Shown here: positions 5,926 to 6,185 of the stretch, piece after piece | Position numbering within the stretch: the first letter of the stretch is position 1 | How the letters are laid out: each line of letters begins with the position of its first letter | Assembly: GCA_964625865.1 (NCBI GenBank) | Contig: CAZVEV010000329.1 | Location: 1 to 6,185 of the forward strand | Reading direction: 5' to 3' | DNA length: 6,185 nucleotides | Origin: CAZVEV01 sp964625865 | Lineage (GTDB): Bacteria; Planctomycetota; Phycisphaerae; SM23-33 | Position numbers and translations under genes: made by a program | Notes under the pieces: generated by a model | The model's input: only the letters and a program-made list of their open reading frames with translations | Databases searched by the model: none | What the model was told of the DNA's origin: nothing

Positions 5926-6185
5926 TCAAGACGACTGATAGGAAATTTGATTCCGCGTGACGGTGCGTCGGTGGCTCGGGGGTGAGGGGTTTTCAAGCGT
6001 CTTGAGCAGGGCGTTGAAGGCCTCCTTGGTCAGCATGTGTACTTCGTCGATGTAGTAGACCTTGTATCGCGACCGGGCGGGGCTGAACACAGCGTTGGCG
6101 CGCAGCTCGCGGATCTCGTCGATCCCGCGATTCGACGCCCCGTCGATCTCGATCACGTCCACGTCGTCGCCGCGGGCGATGGCGA
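5926..6185 (-). pseudogene. dnaX: Internal fragment of DNA polymerase III gamma/tau, broken at its 3' side
   Basis: The frame is open from the window edge. It reads AIARGDDVDVIEIDGASNRG, then IDEIREL, then YKVYYIDEVHML and KEAFNALLKTLE. This is the signature AAA+ region of DnaX, the clamp-loader ATPase, including the Walker B block DEVH. In DnaX the next residues should be close to EPPxHVKFIFATTE, with the sensor and C-terminal domains after them. Here homology stops after codon 5992-5994, and the frame continues for 21 unrelated residues (NPSPPSHRRTVTRNQ...) to TGA 5926-5928. The break lies about 80 bases before the sulfatase start. dnaX is essential, so this is either a second, broken copy or a join in the assembly. 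No insertion-element end is visible at the break. Confidence 0.88.

Noticed and set aside
4200..5960. Very long plus-strand reading frame (586 codons)
   Set aside because: It lies antisense to the sulfatase, which has all its catalytic residues; this frame has no domain and a V/R/E-rich shadow composition.
5913..5996. 28-residue N-terminal extension of the sulfatase, or a DnaX-sulfatase fusion
   Set aside because: The two frames differ, and ATG 5912 has a good ribosome site and starts a clean signal peptide.

Overview
The window looks like a piece of a high-GC chromosome from a planctomycete or a related PVC-group bacterium. Two things suggest this: the sulfatase plus secreted glycoside-hydrolase-like gene content, and the DnaX block, whose GDD-VDVIEIDGASNRG stretch resembles planctomycete DnaX as I remember it. 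This is an inference from gene content and motifs. No phylogeny could be run.

Layout from left to right. (1) 1-736, plus strand: the tail of an unrecognised gene containing a 45-bp in-frame tandem duplication. It is followed one base later by a small CxxC...CxxC zinc-ribbon protein of a type often seen near recombinases. (2) 737-1036: no convincing gene. (3) 1037-2323, minus strand: a secreted protein with a glycoside-hydrolase-like TIM barrel and a putative promoter at 2396-2425. (4) 2542-2590: one isolated end of an insertion element. (5) 2852-3388, plus strand: a small ankyrin-repeat lipoprotein with its own putative promoter and a hairpin in its leader. (6) 3483-4214: a decayed insertion element with near-perfect 25-bp terminal inverted repeats. 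Its minus-strand transposase has an in-frame stop, a large internal deletion and a frameshift. (7) 4214-4333, minus strand: the first 40 codons of a Tat-exported sulfatase, cut off exactly where the element begins. (8) 4407-5912, minus strand: an intact secreted type I sulfatase. (9) 5926-6185, minus strand: an internal piece of dnaX (DNA polymerase III gamma/tau) whose homology stops abruptly after LKTLE, just upstream of the sulfatase.

Functionally, the minus-strand genes (sulfatase, truncated sulfatase, glycoside-hydrolase-like protein) look like the remains of a locus for breaking down a sulfated polysaccharide. The insertion-element family has disturbed it. Three ends of the same family are visible (2542, 3483 and 4214), and the ankyrin gene sits between them. 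The dnaX break upstream of the sulfatase is a second discontinuity, and it may be a true rearrangement or an assembly join. I see no intact mobile element, CRISPR array, tRNA or rRNA, and no clear new defence or signalling system. The most unusual points are the element ends that bracket the ankyrin gene and the two broken conserved genes.
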